A stretch of 64,000 nucleotides of DNA from Bacillota bacterium (lineage in GTDB: Bacteria; Bacillota; UBA4882; UBA8346): the NCBI GenBank assembly GCA_023401925.1, contig JAEXDA010000073.1, forward strand, positions 62,001 through 126,000. Direction: 5' to 3'. Shown here one piece after another: positions 50,015 through 59,847 of this stretch (its first letter is position 1; every line of letters starts with the position of its first letter). Under the pieces are notes generated by a model, which ran no database searches, was not told where the DNA came from, and saw only the letters and a list, made by a program, of their open reading frames with translations. A program made the translations under genes and the position numbers.

Positions 50015-51175
50015 ATGAAACTAAAAGCATATCAAAGACCTGACGGTAAAGCCGGGGTGCGTAATCATATTTTAATCCTGCCCACCTGTTGCTGTTCAAG
50101 TGAGGTATGCCGGATTGCCGCAGGGCAGGTCGACGGGGCCGTTCATGTTATTAATCAAAATGGTTGCGGTCAGACCAAAGGGGACTTGGAAATTACCAGG
50201 CAGGTATTGGCGGGATTGGCAGCAAACCCCAATGTTTATGGAACGGTATTGGTAGGTTTGGGTTGTGAAAATAATCAGCCCGATGAAATGATGGAACTTA
50301 TCCGCGCAAAGACCAATAAACCCCTGGCCAGGGTGGTCATCCAAGAAGAAGGCGGGACCCTGGGCGCTACCAAAAAAGCCGTGGGATACGCCAGGCAAAT
50401 GGCGCAGGAAGCCTCATTGCTGGAAAGAGAAGAAGTTGATATTTGCCGTTTCATTATCGGAACCGAGTGCGGGGGTTCGGATCCCACCTCGGGAATTGCC
50501 GCCAATGTGGTTGTCGGCGATTTGAGTGACCGGTTGGTTGACGCCGGAGCCAGTTCGATTTTATGTGAAACAACCGAATTGATCGGCGCCGAACATTTGC
50601 TGGCGGAGCGAGGGGCGACCCCTGAGATCGGTCGCCAGATTTTGAATATCGTAAAGCGTTACGAAGTCCATCTTAAAAATGTCGGTGAAAACCTTCGCTT
50701 AGGCAATCCGGCTCCGGGCAACAAGGCGGGCGGCATCACCACTCTTGAGGAGAAGTCATTGGGGTGTATCCATAAAGGCGGACACCGCCCTATCGTTGAG
50801 GTTATTGATTATGCACAAGCTCCAAAGGAGAAGGGTCTGATAATCATGGACACTCCGGGACATGACATGGCTTCGGTCACGGGCTTGGCGGCTGGCGGGG
50901 TTCAAATCATCGTCTTTACAACCGGCCGGGGAACGCCTACCGGCAATCCGATTGTACCGGTGATTAAATTAACCGCTAACCGTTACACTTTTGATAATAT
51001 GCGGGATAATATCGATTTCGATGTCAGCCCGGTGATGGACGGGAGCAAAACCGTGACCCAAATGGGTGCCGAGCTTCTCGAAGAGCTGCGCCTGGTGGCC
51101 AATGGCAAGAAAACCAAAGCAGAGGTATATGGATTCAATGACATTGCCATCAGCAGATTGTGTAATTATGTCTGA
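50015..51175 (+). CDS. UxaA-type dehydratase, large subunit
   Basis: The 386-residue protein matches the C-terminal part of altronate/galactarate dehydratases: RPDGKAGVRNHILILPTCCC at the start, then NQNGCGQTKGDLE, LVGLGCENNQPDEM, GTECGGSDPTSGIAAN and a late GHDMASVTGLAAGGVQI. The conserved Cys and Glu residues bind iron. The reaction is syn or anti dehydration of an aldonate to a 2-keto-3-deoxy acid. Which sugar acid is used cannot be seen. With MhpE downstream in the pathway, a 5-deoxypentonate substrate would yield 4-hydroxy-2-oxovalerate directly. GGAGG stands 12 bases before ATG 50015; the TTG at 50003 overlaps that site. Confidence 0.88.
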   Translation: MKLKAYQRPDGKAGVRNHILILPTCCCSSEVCRIAAGQVDGAVHVINQNGCGQTKGDLEITRQVLAGLAANPNVYGTVLVGLGCENNQPDEMMELIRAKTNKPLARVVIQEEGGTLGATKKAVGYARQMAQEASLLEREEVDICRFIIGTECGGSDPTSGIAANVVVGDLSDRLVDAGASSILCETTELIGAEHLLAERGATPEIGRQILNIVKRYEVHLKNVGENLRLGNPAPGNKAGGITTLEEKSLGCIHKGGHRPIVEVIDYAQAPKEKGLIIMDTPGHDMASVTGLAAGGVQIIVFTTGRGTPTGNPIVPVIKLTANRYTFDNMRDNIDFDVSPVMDGSKTVTQMGAELLEELRLVANGKKTKAEVYGFNDIAISRLCNYV

Positions 51176-51226
51176 GACATGCCAAATCATGAACCAGGAC
51201 AAAAATAGCAAGGAGGTAAGGTCATT

Positions 51227-52483
51227 ATGGTTGTAATTCCTCGTTTTGCCTTGATCTCTCAAGAATTACCCGCACAAACCCTCACGGATATCCCGGCCGA
51301 GATTAACCGGGAGCTGCAGAAGATCGGCCTCCAGGACCGGATCAAACCCGGAGCGCGGATTGGGATAACTGCCGGAAGTCGGGGAGTTTATCAAATACCG
51401 CTGATTTTGAAAACAGTGGTGGATGAAGTTAAAAACCTGGGCGGCCAGCCGTTTTTAATACCCGCGATGGGTAGCCATGGCGGCGCTACGGCGGATGGCC
51501 AGATCGAAGTGTTGAAAAATCTGGGAGTTACCGAAGAATCGGTGGGCGCTCCGATTTTATCCTCCATGGAAGTGGTGAGAATCGGGACCACCGACTCGGG
51601 TGTACCGGTTCATTTGGATAAACATGCCTCAGAAGCCGATGGAATTATTGTTGTTGGAAGAGTTAAGCCTCATACCGATTTTCGCGGCCCCATCGAGAGC
51701 GGGCTACAGAAAATGCTTGTCATAGGACTGGGCAAACACAAGCAGGCTTTGACAAACCATAGTTACGGCATCAAAGGATTACGCGAATATGTTCACCAGG
51801 CGGCCAAGGTTACGTTAAAACAAGCGTCCATCCTTTTCGGTTTGGCGATTCTGGAAAACGGCTATGACCGCACAGCGAAGATTGAAGCGGTGCCGCCGGA
51901 GAAAATTATAACCCGCGAACCGGAACTGTTGAATGAGGCCCGGAGTCTAATGGCTAAACTCCCTGTGGAAGAATTGGATCTTCTGGTGGTGGGAGAGATT
52001 GGGAAAAACTTCAGCGGGACGGGGATGGATACCAACATTATCGGAAGGGTAGCCATATATGGGGAAGAAGAGTTCGGCAGCCCGCGGATTCAATATATTG
52101 TTGCCTTGAATCTGAGCGCACAAACCCACGGTAATGCTTTGGGGATCGGCCTTGCCGATTTTACAACCGAGCGGGTCATGAAAGGGATAGATTATGAGAC
52201 GACCCGGCAAAATGTGATTACCAGTTCTTTTATAGAGCGGGGAAAAATTCCACTGGCATTTCCGAGCGACCGGGCAGCCATCCAGGCTGCGCAACGCTGT
52301 TTATGGCTTCGAGATCCTGAAAAGGCGCGGATTATGTATATTCCGAACACTTTGGAGATTTCAAAAATAGCGGTGAGCGAGAGCTTGTTGCCGACGGTAA
52401 GCCAGCGACCTGATGTAAAATTGTTGACCCGGCCCCAAGAGTTAAAATTTGATAAGGATGGAAATTTGCTGGCTCCATTCTGA
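51227..52483 (+). CDS. LarA-like (DUF2088, lactate-racemase-domain) protein
   Basis: The 418-residue protein has the LarA N-terminal domain: RIGITAGSRGVYQIPLILKT, AMGSHGGATADGQIEVL with the conserved His, and VVGRVKPHTDFRGPIESGLQKMLVIGLGK containing the His/Lys region where the nickel-pincer cofactor binds in LarA. The exact LarA motif is altered, so it belongs to a divergent subgroup. Family members racemise or epimerise the alpha carbon of 2-hydroxy acids. Between dehydratase and kinase genes, a C2 epimerisation of a sugar acid is a reasonable guess. AGGAGG stands before the ATG. Confidence 0.8.
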   Translation: MVVIPRFALISQELPAQTLTDIPAEINRELQKIGLQDRIKPGARIGITAGSRGVYQIPLILKTVVDEVKNLGGQPFLIPAMGSHGGATADGQIEVLKNLGVTEESVGAPILSSMEVVRIGTTDSGVPVHLDKHASEADGIIVVGRVKPHTDFRGPIESGLQKMLVIGLGKHKQALTNHSYGIKGLREYVHQAAKVTLKQASILFGLAILENGYDRTAKIEAVPPEKIITREPELLNEARSLMAKLPVEELDLLVVGEIGKNFSGTGMDTNIIGRVAIYGEEEFGSPRIQYIVALNLSAQTHGNALGIGLADFTTERVMKGIDYETTRQNVITSSFIERGKIPLAFPSDRAAIQAAQRCLWLRDPEKARIMYIPNTLEISKIAVSESLLPTVSQRPDVKLLTRPQELKFDKDGNLLAPF

Positions 52484-52496
52484 CTGAGAGAATAAA

Positions 52497-53762
52497 ATGA
52501 TTCAGTTGCTTGTGATAGCGGATGATTTTACCGGTGCTTTGGATACCGCAGCGCAGTTTACCAAGGACGGAATAGCGACTTTGATCACGACGTTTTCCCT
52601 TATGGACCGGCAATCCGGCGACGATGCCGATGCAGAAGTTTTGGTGGTGGATACCGAGAGCCGGCATATTGGGAAAACCGAAGCGGCTAACCGTGTAAAA
52701 CAAGTGTTGGCGAGGTATCGCTGCAAATATGTATATAAGAAAACCGATTCCACTCTCCGGGGCAATGTTGGGGCGGAGTTGATTGCGGCCATGGAAGGAT
52801 ATCCCCACGATGAATTGGTTTTTATTCCGGCTTATCCCAAGATGGGCCGGGTTATCCGGGACGGGTATCTTTTCCTTGACGGGGTGCCGCTCCATCAGAC
52901 CGCCTTTGCCAAAGACCCGCTGGACCCGGTGGAAGAGAGTTATCTTCCGGCCCTCATCGGGAAACAGGCTGATCCGGGCATGGGAGTTATCTGTTGCAAG
53001 GATCCCGATGAAATCACCGCCGGCTGCTTCGCCAAGAAAAAAATCTATATCCTCGACGGGGAAACCGATAGCGATTTATTAAGGATCGGCCAAAAACTAA
53101 AGGAATCCGGCAAACTAAAATTAACCGCCGGCTGTGCCGGCTTTGCCGAAGTTCTTTCCCGGATGCTGGATTTGAATCGGACGCCAACGGGGGCGACTTT
53201 GCCCCACGGGGGGAATACCCTCGTTATCTGCGGCAGCGTCCATGAGAACTCCATCCGGCAAATCCGATTTGCCGAAGGTCAGGGATACCCTGGCATTACT
53301 TTGACTCCACATCAACTGTTGGATGAGAAATACGCAGAGAGCGAAGGCTGCCGGGAGTTGGTGAGGGAGATTCAAATCAATCTGCAACGAAGCGGCCAAT
53401 TCATCCTCAAAAGTATCAATCATCGTGAGGAGCTGGGGGATTATATAAACTTCGGGCAGCTGGTCGGTATTGCCAGGAAGGAAGTTTCTTTACATTTAGC
53501 GTACAACTTTGGGAAATTGGTAAAAAGAATCGCCGCGCTCCGATGTTTCGAAAATATGGTGGTTTTCGGAGGAGATACGGCCATTGGGATCATGGATTCC
53601 CTGGGATGCCTCGGATTGCAAGTGAAGGCGGAAATCATTCCGGGGGTTATTATTTCCGAAGCAACCACTGATCTTGGACGGTTCAATTTGGTGACCAAAG
53701 CGGGCGGTTTCGGAGATGAGGCGATTTTAACGGAAGTTATTCAATATTTGAAGGGGGCCTGA
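52497..53762 (+). CDS. DUF1537 four-carbon acid-sugar kinase (OtnK-like)
   Basis: The 421-residue two-domain kinase has LLVIADDFTGALDTAAQFTK at the start, the KKTDSTLRGNVGAEL substrate/ATP region, and PAYPKMGRVIRDGYLFLDG. The C-terminal nucleotide-binding segment has VVFGGDTAIGIM and IPGVIISEATTDLGRFNLVTKAGGFGD in two adjoining runs. Known members phosphorylate threonate, erythronate or related acids at O4 to supply a PdxA2-type dehydrogenase. The next gene, four bases on, encodes such a dehydrogenase. The start lies 14 bases after the LarA-like gene. Confidence 0.9.
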   Translation: MIQLLVIADDFTGALDTAAQFTKDGIATLITTFSLMDRQSGDDADAEVLVVDTESRHIGKTEAANRVKQVLARYRCKYVYKKTDSTLRGNVGAELIAAMEGYPHDELVFIPAYPKMGRVIRDGYLFLDGVPLHQTAFAKDPLDPVEESYLPALIGKQADPGMGVICCKDPDEITAGCFAKKKIYILDGETDSDLLRIGQKLKESGKLKLTAGCAGFAEVLSRMLDLNRTPTGATLPHGGNTLVICGSVHENSIRQIRFAEGQGYPGITLTPHQLLDEKYAESEGCRELVREIQINLQRSGQFILKSINHREELGDYINFGQLVGIARKEVSLHLAYNFGKLVKRIAALRCFENMVVFGGDTAIGIMDSLGCLGLQVKAEIIPGVIISEATTDLGRFNLVTKAGGFGDEAILTEVIQYLKGA

Positions 53763-53766
53763 TCGA

Positions 53767-54741
53767 ATGCGAATCGGTATCACCATGGGTGATTCAAGCG
53801 GCGTCGGACCGGAGCTGATCATCAGGGCGTTTCAGCAGGGACAGATTCAGGGAGATACTGTGGTTATCGGAGACTATGATATTCTACAAAAATGCGCCGA
53901 GTTATTGAATATCTCTGCGCCGTTACGGAAAATAAACGATTGGACGGAGAGGGAGATCCGGGCGGGATTTATCAATGTCTATGATTTGGGGATTGTCAAA
54001 CAGGAAGAGCTGACCATTGGGAAGATTTCCAAAATATCCGGGTATGCGGCTGCTCAATATGTTGAGCGCGCTACCGATTTGGCCCTTGATAAACAAATCG
54101 CCGCTATCGTCACCCTGCCGATGAATAAGGAAGCGACCCGGCTGAGCATGGCGGATTTTACCGGACATACCGAATTAATCGCTAAGATCTGCAAGCAGAG
54201 CCATTACACGATGATGCTGGCCTCCGATAAATTAATCGTCACCCATGTCAATACCCATGTTTCCATGGCGGATGCGATTCAAAATACCACCCAGGACAGG
54301 GTGTATGAAGTAATCCAACTTACCCAGGATACCTTGAAACGCTTTATCGATCGGCCGCGCATTGCGGTGGCCGGATTAAATTGCCATGCCGGAGAAAACG
54401 GCTCCTTCGGCCGGGAAGACATTGAGCGGATCCGGCCTGCGGTTTTACAGGCAAGAGGGGAAGGAATCGATGCCGAAGGACCGTTGCCCCCGGATACGGT
54501 ATTTTTAAAAGCCTATCAAAAGAAATACGACGCCGTGGTATGTATGTATCATGATCAAGGGCACATTCCCATGAAGTTGCTGGATTTTGAAGGCGGGGTC
54601 AATGTCACGCTGGGATTGGATGTCATTCGCACCTCGGTGGATCACGGGACCGCTTTTGATATCGCTTATCAGGGAAAGGCCTCCATCTCGAGCTTCATCA
54701 AGGCCTTTGAATTTGCAAAAAAAATGATTGAAATCCATTAA
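53767..54741 (+). CDS. PdxA2-type 4-phospho-acid dehydrogenase/decarboxylase
   Basis: The 324-residue PdxA homologue has RIGITMGDSSGVGPELIIRAF, metal-binding His residues in DFTGHTELIAK, THVNTHVSM and CMYHDQGHIPMKLL, and DVIRTSVDHGTAFDIAYQG. It directly follows the DUF1537 kinase, the pairing used in threonate/erythronate catabolism to give dihydroxyacetone phosphate and CO2. It is the last gene of the operon and ends before a terminator. Its paralogue at 46581 shares the fold but differs in the substrate loops, so the two may act on different acids. Confidence 0.92.
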   Translation: MRIGITMGDSSGVGPELIIRAFQQGQIQGDTVVIGDYDILQKCAELLNISAPLRKINDWTEREIRAGFINVYDLGIVKQEELTIGKISKISGYAAAQYVERATDLALDKQIAAIVTLPMNKEATRLSMADFTGHTELIAKICKQSHYTMMLASDKLIVTHVNTHVSMADAIQNTTQDRVYEVIQLTQDTLKRFIDRPRIAVAGLNCHAGENGSFGREDIERIRPAVLQARGEGIDAEGPLPPDTVFLKAYQKKYDAVVCMYHDQGHIPMKLLDFEGGVNVTLGLDVIRTSVDHGTAFDIAYQGKASISSFIKAFEFAKKMIEIH

Positions 54742-54793
54742 AAAACAGGCGGGTCCATTCGCCGCAGGGATAAAATTTAAGACTGTTTACGAC

Positions 54794-54829
54794 AACCCGG
54801 GAACTGATTTTTGGTTTTGCGGGTTTTTT
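54794..54829 (+). terminator. Terminator of the acid-sugar operon
   Basis: AACCCG (54794-54799) pairs with CGGGTT (54820-54825), followed by a T run to 54829. Confidence 0.7.
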
Positions 54830-54928
54830 ATATGCCCTAGGCTACTCCGTTTTGATTAAATTTCTTACTGCAGGAACAAGAAAAACCGTGTTGAAATTAT
54901 TTGAGAATCATCCATAGGGGGATTCCAT

Positions 54929-56797
54929 ATGAAGTTGATTCCTGCAATGACCAAAAAATACTTAGTAGGCTTTGGGCCCAAAATCCATGCATTATTCCAG
55001 GGCAGTATCAAATACCGCCTACTGTTCTTTCTTATTTTATTCGCACTGGTTCCTCTGATTATCCTGGGAGCGGTTTCTTATTCCATTTCCAAAAGAACGA
55101 TTGATCATAAAGTAAGGGATTATTCGGAGCGCTTAATTATTCAGACCGCGGAAAATGTGGATTTCCGGCTTTCGGCATACAAGGATACCATGATTCAGAT
55201 CATCACCAACCCTGACATCATCCGTATTTTAAAAGAGATTAACACGACGGCCCCCATTGGGCAAAACCGGCAGGAAAGTATCACACTGACCACCAAATTA
55301 GCTTATTATATTGCGACTTCGCCGGAATTTAAATCGGTCTCGTTTATTTCCAAAAAACACTATATTAAAGGTATCTTTTGGTGGAATGACAACATCGATG
55401 TTAAATCGCGCTTTTACCTTACCACGATGCAGGGGGAGAACGAATTCGGTTGGTTCCCGACCCGAGTAGGCCATTTTGCTGATAGTGTCGATGCCCATAC
55501 TGAAAAGGTGTTTTCTTTAACGAAACAAATTTTCGATATTAACGATGGAAGCGCTTTAGGAACAGTGGCGGTACTCGATATCCGGGAGGACATATTGGCG
55601 GAGATTTGTGAGAAGTCCAGTGCCGGTCTGCCGATTCAAAGTTTTATTATCGATCAAAACGGGATGATCGTTGTTCATCCCCAGGAGAAATTGATATTTA
55701 AAAATATCAAAGACATTATCGAACCGCAAGCTTTATTGAAAGCCAAAGCCTTTCAGAAAAGACAAGCCAGCTTTTGGAGCCGCTACCTGGGGCAGAGGGT
55801 GTTGGTGGATACGGTAAAGTTAGAGACCAATGATTGGCGGATTGTAAATATTATTGACCGGTCTTATCTTTATCGGGAGTCAAACGGTGTTATCAAGGCT
55901 ATTTTGGTGATTGCTTTTCTATGCGTTTTTTTTGCAATCTTGGCAGCCTACTTTATTGCCAGGGGCATTACCAGACCATTGCAACAGATGGTTTCGGCAA
56001 TGAAACAAGTGGTTGCCGGTAATTTGGCTGTCCGTATTGAAAAAACCCCTTTTCAATCCAATCCGGCCAATGAGTTTTACATGCTTCAGAATACTTTCGA
56101 TTATATGGTCTCAAAGATTGAAGACCTGATCGCTGAGGTTTATGAGGAGCAAAACAGCAAGCGGATAGCTGAGATTAGGGCCTTGGAAATGCAATTTAAC
56201 CCTCATTTCTTATATAATACTTTGGATACGATTAAGTGGGCCGCTCTTATTCAAAAGGCCAACAATGCCGCTGAGATGGCCAATTTATTATCCCGGTTGC
56301 TTCATATCAGTTTGGGTAAGGGTGAGGAAACCATTACAGTGGCCGAAGAGATAGAACATGTTCAATGCTATCTTGGAATTCAAAAGCTCCGTTTCAACTT
56401 TAGGATCGAAGTAAATATCATGGTTGCCGAAAATACCAAATCGCTTAAAACACCAAAATTGATATTGCAGCCCATTGTCGAAAATGCAATCCTTCATGGG
56501 CTGGCTGACAAGAGCGAGGGTGCGGTCTTAACCATCCGGGCGGATAGGATCGGCGGGAATTTGAAGTTCGAAGTGGAAGACAACGGACTTGGATTTGACC
56601 CTCAGGAATTAAGCGCCATCAAGGAATCCAAACGGAAATCCGGCGAGATATTCTCGGGCATCGGAATTTCCAATGTTAACCAACGGATTCAATTGATATG
56701 CGGACCGCAATATGGTATTCAAATTCATAGCCAGCCGCAAGTCGGCACCAAAGTTGAAATCTGGCTTCCAATATTAACCCAAGAGGTAGAAAAATGA
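54929..56797 (+). CDS. Sensor histidine kinase, YesM family
   Basis: The 622-residue membrane kinase has TM1 (about 30-53, YRLLFFLILFALVPLIILGA), an extracytoplasmic Cache-like sensor (about 55-320), TM2 (about 325-348) and HAMP (ARGITRPLQQMVSAMKQV). The YesM-type phosphoacceptor helix is LEMQFNPHFLYNTLDTIKW (His near residue 428), and the C-terminal HATPase has PKLILQPIVENAILHG and VEDNGLGFDP. It senses carbohydrates or binding-protein complexes and phosphorylates the regulator encoded next (four-base overlap). It stands between the acid-sugar operon and the second ABC importer. AGGGGGA precedes the ATG. Confidence 0.93.
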   Translation: MKLIPAMTKKYLVGFGPKIHALFQGSIKYRLLFFLILFALVPLIILGAVSYSISKRTIDHKVRDYSERLIIQTAENVDFRLSAYKDTMIQIITNPDIIRILKEINTTAPIGQNRQESITLTTKLAYYIATSPEFKSVSFISKKHYIKGIFWWNDNIDVKSRFYLTTMQGENEFGWFPTRVGHFADSVDAHTEKVFSLTKQIFDINDGSALGTVAVLDIREDILAEICEKSSAGLPIQSFIIDQNGMIVVHPQEKLIFKNIKDIIEPQALLKAKAFQKRQASFWSRYLGQRVLVDTVKLETNDWRIVNIIDRSYLYRESNGVIKAILVIAFLCVFFAILAAYFIARGITRPLQQMVSAMKQVVAGNLAVRIEKTPFQSNPANEFYMLQNTFDYMVSKIEDLIAEVYEEQNSKRIAEIRALEMQFNPHFLYNTLDTIKWAALIQKANNAAEMANLLSRLLHISLGKGEETITVAEEIEHVQCYLGIQKLRFNFRIEVNIMVAENTKSLKTPKLILQPIVENAILHGLADKSEGAVLTIRADRIGGNLKFEVEDNGLGFDPQELSAIKESKRKSGEIFSGIGISNVNQRIQLICGPQYGIQIHSQPQVGTKVEIWLPILTQEVEK

Positions 56798-58419
56798 TCG
56801 GTGTATTGATTGTTGATGATGAAACCATCGTCCGATGCGGCGTTAAATCGATGATTGACTGGGGAAAGCTGGGCTTAAACGTCGTGGCGGAAGCGGCCAA
56901 CGGGCAGGAAGCGCTCACTCTCTTCAAACAATTGAGTCCGGAGATCGTGATCACCGATGTTAAGATGCCGGTGATGGACGGAATCGAATTGATTAAAGCG
57001 ATTCGCTCGGTAAGCCAAGAGACGGAGATTGTGATTTTAAGTTGCTATCAGGATTTCAGTTATGCCAGAGAAGCGATGCGTTTCGGGGCATTCGAGTATC
57101 TGATTAAATCGGATATCATGCCGGCTGATTTGGAAAGTTTATTGACGAGGATAAAGGACAGTATTCATGGGGAGCGCACCAAACAGGTGGCATTCAGTGA
57201 AATTCAGAAAAAAACCTTGAAAAATGAAGCGATTGTCAAAGAAAAATTTTTTGAAGATTTAGCCATGGGTGTTGTCGCAAGGGCGGAAAATTTTCAGGAA
57301 GACCTCCGGCAATTGGGTATTGAATATTTGGATGGCAGCCTGATCGCGCTGAATATCCGGATTTGTTACTTTGATAAGGTTACTTGCGGTTTAACCGAGA
57401 AGGAAAAAAAAGAACTTCATGGGAAGGTGGCAAAATTAATCGATTTGACGCTGGATTCCAGTCCGTACTTCCGGGGCGAGGTCTATCCGGGAAACGGCGG
57501 AGAAATCAACATCGTGGGCAAACCGGTTAATTCTCCGGGTTTAGGCATGGAGCGGGAAATTGCCGATGAATTCGGCAGGGCCCTTATCCGGCGCGTAAGA
57601 AGCGAATACGAATATATTATCGGTATCGGAGTAAGCGAGCGGTTTGTTCATTTGCAAGAACTTAAGCAGGCTCATCAGCAAGCTCAAAAGGCTTGTAAAT
57701 TTCGGATATTTTCCCAGTGCGGTCAGGTCATTCATTACTGTGACATTCGGAATGGCGCCAATGAAAAGAATAAAATCGTCAAGGTTAATATCAAAGAATT
57801 ACAGGATTACGTTTATTTCTTAAAGCGGGATCAGGTAGGGGAATTTTTGAATAACCTGTTCGAAAGTTTGCTTGCGGCCAGGGACGATGAAAGCGTTCAT
57901 TTGATCTCCCTTGAGCTGGTATTGGTCCTGAATAATGTTTATGCCGAAATAGCCAGGGATAACGAAGATGTACTGTTAAAGAAGAAAGAATTCTACGAGC
58001 AAATTATGTTATTGGAGACGGTTGAAGATATCAGGGGCTGGTTTGAAAACACATTTGAACAATTGATGGATTATATCCACGAGGTCTATACCAACGACCG
58101 CAATATTATCACCAAGGCCATAAACTTTATAAACGCCAATTACCAACAGGACCTTTCACTGGTTGTCGTTAGCGAACACGTTCACTTAAGCAAAAATTAT
58201 TTTGCCAATCTCTTTAAACAAGAAGTCGGCGAAAGCTTTGTGGAATATCTCACCAAGTTTCGAATGGGTAAAGCCAAATTGTTATTGGAAAATTCCGACT
58301 TTAAAACTTACGAAATCGGTAATTTGGTTGGGATAAACGATTCCCACTACTTTTCGAAAGTTTTTAAAAAAATTACCGGTTTGACTCCTACCGAGTATAA
58401 GGAAGTTTATCATAAATAA
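56794..58419 (+). CDS. Response regulator, YesN/AraC type
   Basis: The 541-residue protein has an N-terminal receiver (residues 1-120: VLIVDDETIVRCGVKSMIDW, phospho-Asp in IVITDVKMPVMDGIELI near residue 56, and EYLIKSD). A long middle region is followed by a C-terminal AraC double HTH (about 435-538: LSLVVVSEHVHLSKNYFANLF, then YEIGNLVGINDSHYFSKVFKK). It is translationally coupled to the YesM kinase and probably activates the ABC importer/GH2 operon starting at 58584, perhaps also the upstream one. Confidence 0.93.
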   Translation: MIGVLIVDDETIVRCGVKSMIDWGKLGLNVVAEAANGQEALTLFKQLSPEIVITDVKMPVMDGIELIKAIRSVSQETEIVILSCYQDFSYAREAMRFGAFEYLIKSDIMPADLESLLTRIKDSIHGERTKQVAFSEIQKKTLKNEAIVKEKFFEDLAMGVVARAENFQEDLRQLGIEYLDGSLIALNIRICYFDKVTCGLTEKEKKELHGKVAKLIDLTLDSSPYFRGEVYPGNGGEINIVGKPVNSPGLGMEREIADEFGRALIRRVRSEYEYIIGIGVSERFVHLQELKQAHQQAQKACKFRIFSQCGQVIHYCDIRNGANEKNKIVKVNIKELQDYVYFLKRDQVGEFLNNLFESLLAARDDESVHLISLELVLVLNNVYAEIARDNEDVLLKKKEFYEQIMLLETVEDIRGWFENTFEQLMDYIHEVYTNDRNIITKAINFINANYQQDLSLVVVSEHVHLSKNYFANLFKQEVGESFVEYLTKFRMGKAKLLLENSDFKTYEIGNLVGINDSHYFSKVFKKITGLTPTEYKEVYHK

Positions 58420-58583
58420 CGTAAGATTGAACAAGGTTCTGTAGAAAATACCCCTCGCCATTACGGGTTGTTTTGAAGATGATAACATTTTACACCGTTT
58501 TCTGTTAATATTAAGTTTCTAAATTTAGAAATTACCCTTAAGATAAAGCTAAAGGGGCCCTGAAAATTAAAAGGGAGGTAACA

Positions 58584-59834
58584 GTGGTGCAAAAGAAGTT
58601 CAAGTTAATCTGGAGTGTACTGATAGTTTTCGTCGTGGTATTGGCTTTGACGATTCCAAGTTTCAGCGCCAAATCCAAAACCGAAATCGTTTTTTGGAAT
58701 CTGTTTGGCGGCGGAGAAGGCGATTTCGTCGATAAGATTGTCAATGACTTCAATAATTCCCAGTCTGATGTCGCCGTTAAGCCCTTACGGTTAGAGTGGA
58801 ATGAATATTATACGAAATTCGGGGTTTCGCTCGCATCCGGAAAAGGTCCCGATGTAGCGGTCTGCCATATTGACCGGTTAGCCCCGTTTGTAAAAGCCAA
58901 ACAATTGGCTGGGCTTGATGGGGTGACCAAAAAAGCCGGTTTCAGCTACGGCGATATTGCCGACAATCTGGCAAACGCGGTCAAATATGGCTCTAACCAT
59001 TATGCTGTTCCGATTGATACCCATTTTCATATGCTTTATTATCATAAAGACATCCTGAAGAAAGCCGATTTATTAAATGCCGACGGGACTCCTAAGCTTA
59101 CGGCCACCCCGGAAGGTTTTAAAAAATTCCTGCAACAAATCAAGGATAAAGTTCCCGATGTTACTCCAATGCCGGTCAATACTCCCTATTTCCATGAACC
59201 TTTTTATAACTTGTATTATGAAACCGGCGGCGATATTTTAAATGCCAAACTGACCAAAGCGGCGATCAATAATCCAAAGGCCCTGGCGGTTCTTAAATTC
59301 TACATGGATTTATATGCCGGCGGTTTAAGCGATATCAATGATAAAAATCCCTGGCAAACCTTCTCCGATAAAAAAGGAGCCTTGTGGATCGGCGGCGTTT
59401 GGGAAGCCGGCAACCATTTCACCACAGGTTCCGATACAGCAGCAATACCGTTGCCTCCTATCTTCGGAAGCCCGGTCCATTGGTGTTCGTCCCATACTTT
59501 AGTGGTTCCGGCCTATGTTAATAAAGACAAACAAATTGCAGCGATGAAATTTATGAAATATTACGTGGATAAGGGCGGTTATTTGTGGGGCCAGGCCGGA
59601 CACGTTCCCGCAGGCAAAAAGGTCGCAGCCAGCAGCGAGTATAACAACCTTCCGTATCGCAAATTCTTTGTAGAAGCTCAGAAAACCGTTAAATTTGCTC
59701 CGAAGGCCGATAAATATAATGCGATTGACACAACAGTCAAAGAAAATTTGCAAAATATCATCTTTAAAAAGGTTACTCCCGAAGCGGGTCTTCGGGAAAT
59801 GGAAAAGGCCATTAACGACATCTTAGCCCAATAA
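58584..59834 (+). CDS. ABC sugar transporter, extracellular solute-binding protein (second system)
   Basis: The 416-residue protein has a signal peptide (residues about 1-29, LIWSVLIVFVVVLALTIPSFSA). No lipobox Cys is visible. The mature region is family 1 (KTEIVFWNLFGGGEGDFVDK, then SGKGPDVAVCHIDRLAPFVK, KKGALWIGGVWEAGNHF). GTG 58584 or GTG 58587 is the start; GGGAGG stands five or eight bases upstream. It heads an operon with two permeases and a GH2 enzyme, controlled by the YesMN pair. Confidence 0.92.
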   Translation: MVQKKFKLIWSVLIVFVVVLALTIPSFSAKSKTEIVFWNLFGGGEGDFVDKIVNDFNNSQSDVAVKPLRLEWNEYYTKFGVSLASGKGPDVAVCHIDRLAPFVKAKQLAGLDGVTKKAGFSYGDIADNLANAVKYGSNHYAVPIDTHFHMLYYHKDILKKADLLNADGTPKLTATPEGFKKFLQQIKDKVPDVTPMPVNTPYFHEPFYNLYYETGGDILNAKLTKAAINNPKALAVLKFYMDLYAGGLSDINDKNPWQTFSDKKGALWIGGVWEAGNHFTTGSDTAAIPLPPIFGSPVHWCSSHTLVVPAYVNKDKQIAAMKFMKYYVDKGGYLWGQAGHVPAGKKVAASSEYNNLPYRKFFVEAQKTVKFAPKADKYNAIDTTVKENLQNIIFKKVTPEAGLREMEKAINDILAQ

Positions 59835-59847
59835 AATCAAGCAGTAG

